9,351 nucleotides of DNA, from assembly GCA_003452655.1 (NCBI GenBank), contig DMNR01000195.1:2418-11768 (forward strand). The letters are read 5' to 3'. Positions 7,206-9,351 of the stretch are shown here, piece after piece. Source of the DNA: Actinomycetota bacterium (lineage in GTDB: Bacteria > Actinomycetota > Actinomycetes > S36-B12 > UBA10799). Within the stretch, counting starts at the first letter, position 1. Each line of letters starts with the position of its first letter. The position numbers and the translations under genes were made by a program. The notes beneath the pieces are model-generated. The model worked only from the letters and a program-made list of their open reading frames with translations, made no database searches and was not told the origin of the DNA.

Positions 7206-8069
7206 TCAGATGACTGGCGGTCGTCCGCGCAGAGCCATACGCCCCGCCGTGCGCCAACTGATGGGGCGGCGGGGTCCAGGATCGTTGCGCCACCCTTCCT
7301 TCCAGCCGTCGAACCAGGGACGAAGTCCTGCCCTGTCTCGCCGGGACTTAATCAGGTGCAGGGCAGTCCACGTTCCGACATAGACGGGGATCAACGGAGT
7401 CGGAAGGTTGCGCCGGGCGACCCACACACGGTTCCGACCGTGCATCCGGTAGAACATGTCGTGACGCGTTGGCGCTGCGGCAGGGTGATGGGCCTCAAGG
7501 TTCCCTGCGTACCAGGCGACGTCGCCGCTATCCCAACAACGCCAGGCCAGCTCGATTCCCTCGTGGTAGTAGAAGAGTTCATCGCCGAAGCCACCCGCCG
7601 CATCGAAGGTACTGCGGCGCACTAGCAGCGCGCCCTCCCAGACTGAGAAGGCCGCACTCGACTCGTAAGGATCTCCCTTGCGGACCCTTGGAATCCATCG
7701 TGTCGCATCGCTTTCAGACAAGGGGTCGTGCACTCGAGGCTGCAGGATTCCCAGCGCCGGCCAGTTGTCGAACGCGCAGATGGCGCGGCTCACGAAATCA
7801 GGATCGGTGAGCCAGGCGTCATCGTCGAAGAAGAAGAGAACGTCACCGGTGACGGCCGCTGCACCGGCATTGCGGCCACCACAGGCCCCAAGGTTCTCCG
7901 GCAAAAAGACCGGCCGGACCCCGGCGGGCAAATCAACTGGGTCCCAACCGTTGCCGACGCAGACAATGTCGAGTTCAACGTCCTTTTGGGCCAACATTGA
8001 CTCGAGCCCTCTGCGTAGTTCTTCAGGGCGCGAACCCATTGTGAGGACAACAACTCCCACTGAGGTCAT
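7206..8069 (-). CDS. family 2 glycosyltransferase
   Basis: GT-A fold glycosyltransferase, family 2, adding a sugar from a nucleotide-sugar donor to a growing surface glycan, probably at the cytoplasmic membrane face. The 287-residue protein opens with VGVVVLTMGSRPEEL, has the NLGACGGRNAG block (59-69), the metal-binding acidic run FFDDDAW (80-86), and WEGALLVRRSTFDAAGGF (144-161) leading to YYHEGIELAWR (167-177). That last motif is where many relatives carry ED before the LxWR element; here it is EG, with E170 and E173 as candidate acidic residues. AHHPAAAPTRH (193-203) and a basic C-terminal tail follow; there is no membrane span. Its ATG overlaps the stop of the upstream CDP-alcohol transferase gene by four bases (ATGA), a strong sign of translational coupling. 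The donor and acceptor cannot be assigned. UDP-xylose or UDP-glucuronate made by neighbouring genes are possible donors (inference). Confidence 0.9.
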   Translation of the reverse strand: MTSVGVVVLTMGSRPEELRRGLESMLAQKDVELDIVCVGNGWDPVDLPAGVRPVFLPENLGACGGRNAGAAAVTGDVLFFFDDDAWLTDPDFVSRAICAFDNWPALGILQPRVHDPLSESDATRWIPRVRKGDPYESSAAFSVWEGALLVRRSTFDAAGGFGDELFYYHEGIELAWRCWDSGDVAWYAGNLEAHHPAAAPTRHDMFYRMHGRNRVWVARRNLPTPLIPVYVGTWTALHLIKSRRDRAGLRPWFDGWKEGWRNDPGPRRPISWRTAGRMALRGRPPVI

Positions 8070-8878
8070 GTTGTGGCTCGCAATCGGTTGCTGGACAAGA
8101 TGGCGACGGCATGCCCAATCGTGGCAAGAATCGCGAAGACGAACAGAGCGCCAACTAGGACTCGGGTCGCCGTGAGATCTCCGAGAAGTGCGTCGATAAC
8201 GGCAGCCACCAATGCAAGCAACGTCATCTCAATCGAATGGAACATCTTGTGGAATGGGACGTACCGCGCCAGCCGACGCAGGGTCGCGACCAGTCCCGGC
8301 TGGGGGGCTGACACTGCTGCCGATTCTGATACCCGCGGAAGGCCTGCATAAGCGCGAGCCACGTGCACGAAATCGTTCAAACTCTTGTTCAGGAGCAGGA
8401 CGACGGCGAGCAAGGCGCCGACGAGGATCCACCCGCTACTGACGTCGAAGCCTCCTGCCGCTCGAACGCCGAGGGCGATAGCGATGAAGGCTTCGGTGGA
8501 GTAGTGCGCGATCTTGTCGAGGAATACCCCAGTCGGGCTCTGCGACTGGTTCCAACGAGCGACTTCGCCGTCCGTGCAATCGATGAGCATCTGCAGTTGC
8601 CCGAGTACAGCTGCCAGGATGCCGCCGGGTAGACCCGGAATCAACAGACTCGCAGCAGCCGCCCAGCCGATGAGGATCATTACCCCAGTGACCGCGTTGG
8701 CGCTAAATCCCGCCCTGAGAAAGATGCGAGTGATGTACGGCGAAATAGGCCGGTGGTACAGATCGCCCACCCAGTGTTCTGAATTACGCCGACCGGTGAT
8801 CGTTTCTGGCTGGCACACCTCGCGAATCTGCGCGATGGTCGGCCGAGATGGTCGCACCGTCGTGGTGTTCTCAGCCAT
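8066..8878 (-). CDS. CDP-alcohol phosphatidyltransferase family membrane enzyme
   Basis: Integral membrane enzyme of the CDP-alcohol phosphotransferase family, which displaces CMP from a CDP-linked alcohol onto an acceptor alcohol. Counting from the ATG at 8878 (270 residues), the signature reads D100, D103, G104, A107, R108, G117, D121, then H125 where the classical motif DxxDGxxAR(x8)GxxxDxxxD has its last aspartate. Hydrophobic helices flank it (about 61-80, 83-100, 127-142, 150-165, 217-233 and 240-262). The N-terminal stretch with SEHWVGDLYHRPISPYITR resembles actinobacterial members of this family as I recall them, some of which also have histidine at the last position. The longer reading from 9043 would overlap the upstream gene by 137 bases and adds non-family residues, so the internal ATG is preferred; GTG at codon -4 is another option. 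It sits between the decarboxylase gene (28-base gap) and the glycosyltransferase (ATGA overlap). Substrates are unknown. Confidence 0.88.
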   Translation of the reverse strand: MAENTTTVRPSRPTIAQIREVCQPETITGRRNSEHWVGDLYHRPISPYITRIFLRAGFSANAVTGVMILIGWAAAASLLIPGLPGGILAAVLGQLQMLIDCTDGEVARWNQSQSPTGVFLDKIAHYSTEAFIAIALGVRAAGGFDVSSGWILVGALLAVVLLLNKSLNDFVHVARAYAGLPRVSESAAVSAPQPGLVATLRRLARYVPFHKMFHSIEMTLLALVAAVIDALLGDLTATRVLVGALFVFAILATIGHAVAILSSNRLRATT

Positions 8879-8906
8879 GGGTGTCACCGGCCCGTTTGTC
8901 GGGACA

Positions 8907-9351
8907 TCACCAGTTGACTCGATCGGGATGATTCTTGAAGTACTCAATCGTTGCGGCCAATCCGGTGTCGAGGTCAGTCTTGGGTTCCCAACCGAGGATC
9001 TCGCGGGCTTTCGTGATGTCAGGGCAGCGCCGGGTTGGGTCATCCGACGGGAGGGGTTCGAAGGTGATTTCGCGGGTATTCCCGATCAACGCAGTGACTC
9101 GTTCGGCGAGTTGACGCACGGTGATCTCGTTCGGGTTGCCGATATTGATTGGACCTGTCACCCCATCAGGGCTGCCCATCAACTTCATGAGTCCGTCAAT
9201 TTGGTCGTCGACGTAGCAGAACGATCGGGTTTGTGAGCCTTCGCCGTAGAGAGTGATTGAATCGCCCCGCAGGGTCTGAACGATGAAGTTCGACACCACA
9301 CGACCGTCATTCGGGTGCATACGAGGCCCGTAGGTGTTGAAGATGCGGGCG
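8907..9351 (-). CDS. UDP-glucuronate decarboxylase (UDP-xylose synthase), N-terminus cut by window edge
   Basis: C-terminal 147 residues of an extended short-chain dehydrogenase/reductase. The minus-strand frame is open from the right edge and starts within [11 protein letters not shown], so the ATG at 9320 is internal and not the true start. Visible blocks are [43 protein letters not shown], then [15 protein letters not shown] and LGWEPKTDL. This series, especially [10 protein letters not shown] and [10 protein letters not shown], fits UDP-glucuronate decarboxylase (UXS) better than dTDP-glucose 4,6-dehydratase. The enzyme uses tightly bound NAD to convert UDP-glucuronate to UDP-xylose. The NAD-binding GxxGxxG and the YxxxK active site lie outside the window and cannot be checked. 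It is the first visible gene of a minus-strand operon; the next gene begins 28 bases downstream. Its substrate is the product of the dehydrogenase at the left edge. A related nucleotide-sugar decarboxylase/epimerase activity remains possible. Confidence 0.87.
   Translation of the reverse strand, partial: ARIFNTYGPRMHPNDGRVVSNFIVQTLRGDSITLYGEGSQTRSFCYVDDQIDGLMKLMGSPDGVTGPINIGNPNEITVRQLAERVTALIGNTREITFEPLPSDDPTRRCPDITKAREILGWEPKTDLDTGLAATIEYFKNHPDRVNW

Noticed and set aside
8879..9043. Upstream ATG extension of the CDP-alcohol transferase
   Set aside because: It would overlap the decarboxylase coding region by 137 bases in another frame; the extra residues are low-complexity and unlike the family.

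Overview
The window looks like actinobacterial chromosome (Actinomycetota). The genes are moderately GC-rich and tightly packed. The acyl-CoA dehydrogenase and the UDP-glucose dehydrogenase both read, from memory, like close relatives of the mycobacterial FadE25 and UdgA proteins. I cannot name a genus. There are no RNA genes, insertion sequences, CRISPR arrays or gene-free stretches over 300 bases.

Layout: a UDP-glucose 6-dehydrogenase runs leftward off the left edge (minus strand, C-terminus cut). It is divergent, across 114 bases, from a plus-strand set: a FadE25-type acyl-CoA dehydrogenase, then a fused IspD-like cytidylyltransferase/short-chain dehydrogenase of the Haemophilus Acs1/Bcs1 (CDP-ribitol synthase) type, then a soluble TagF/TarL-type CDP-polyol phosphotransferase. 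This set converges, with only 11 bases between stops, on a minus-strand operon. Read in its own direction that operon is: the C-terminal part of a UDP-glucuronate decarboxylase (5' end beyond the right edge), a CDP-alcohol phosphatidyltransferase-family membrane enzyme, a family 2 glycosyltransferase, and a second TagF-type phosphotransferase with an N-terminal membrane domain.

How the genes may fit together (inference): apart from fadE25, the genes describe a surface-glycopolymer locus. The IspD-SDR fusion would make CDP-ribitol from ribulose 5-phosphate and CTP. The two TagF-like enzymes would transfer polyol-phosphate units to build a teichoic-acid-like or capsule-like chain. The two outermost genes catalyse consecutive steps, UDP-glucose to UDP-glucuronate to UDP-xylose, and could supply sugars to the glycosyltransferase. 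The membrane CDP-alcohol transferase may move a further phospho-alcohol onto a lipid or glycan. The exact polymer cannot be read from the sequence. The most interesting points are the Haemophilus-capsule-type fusion in an actinobacterial setting, the paired soluble and membrane-anchored TagF paralogs, and the histidine at the last metal/catalytic position of the CDP-alcohol transferase.
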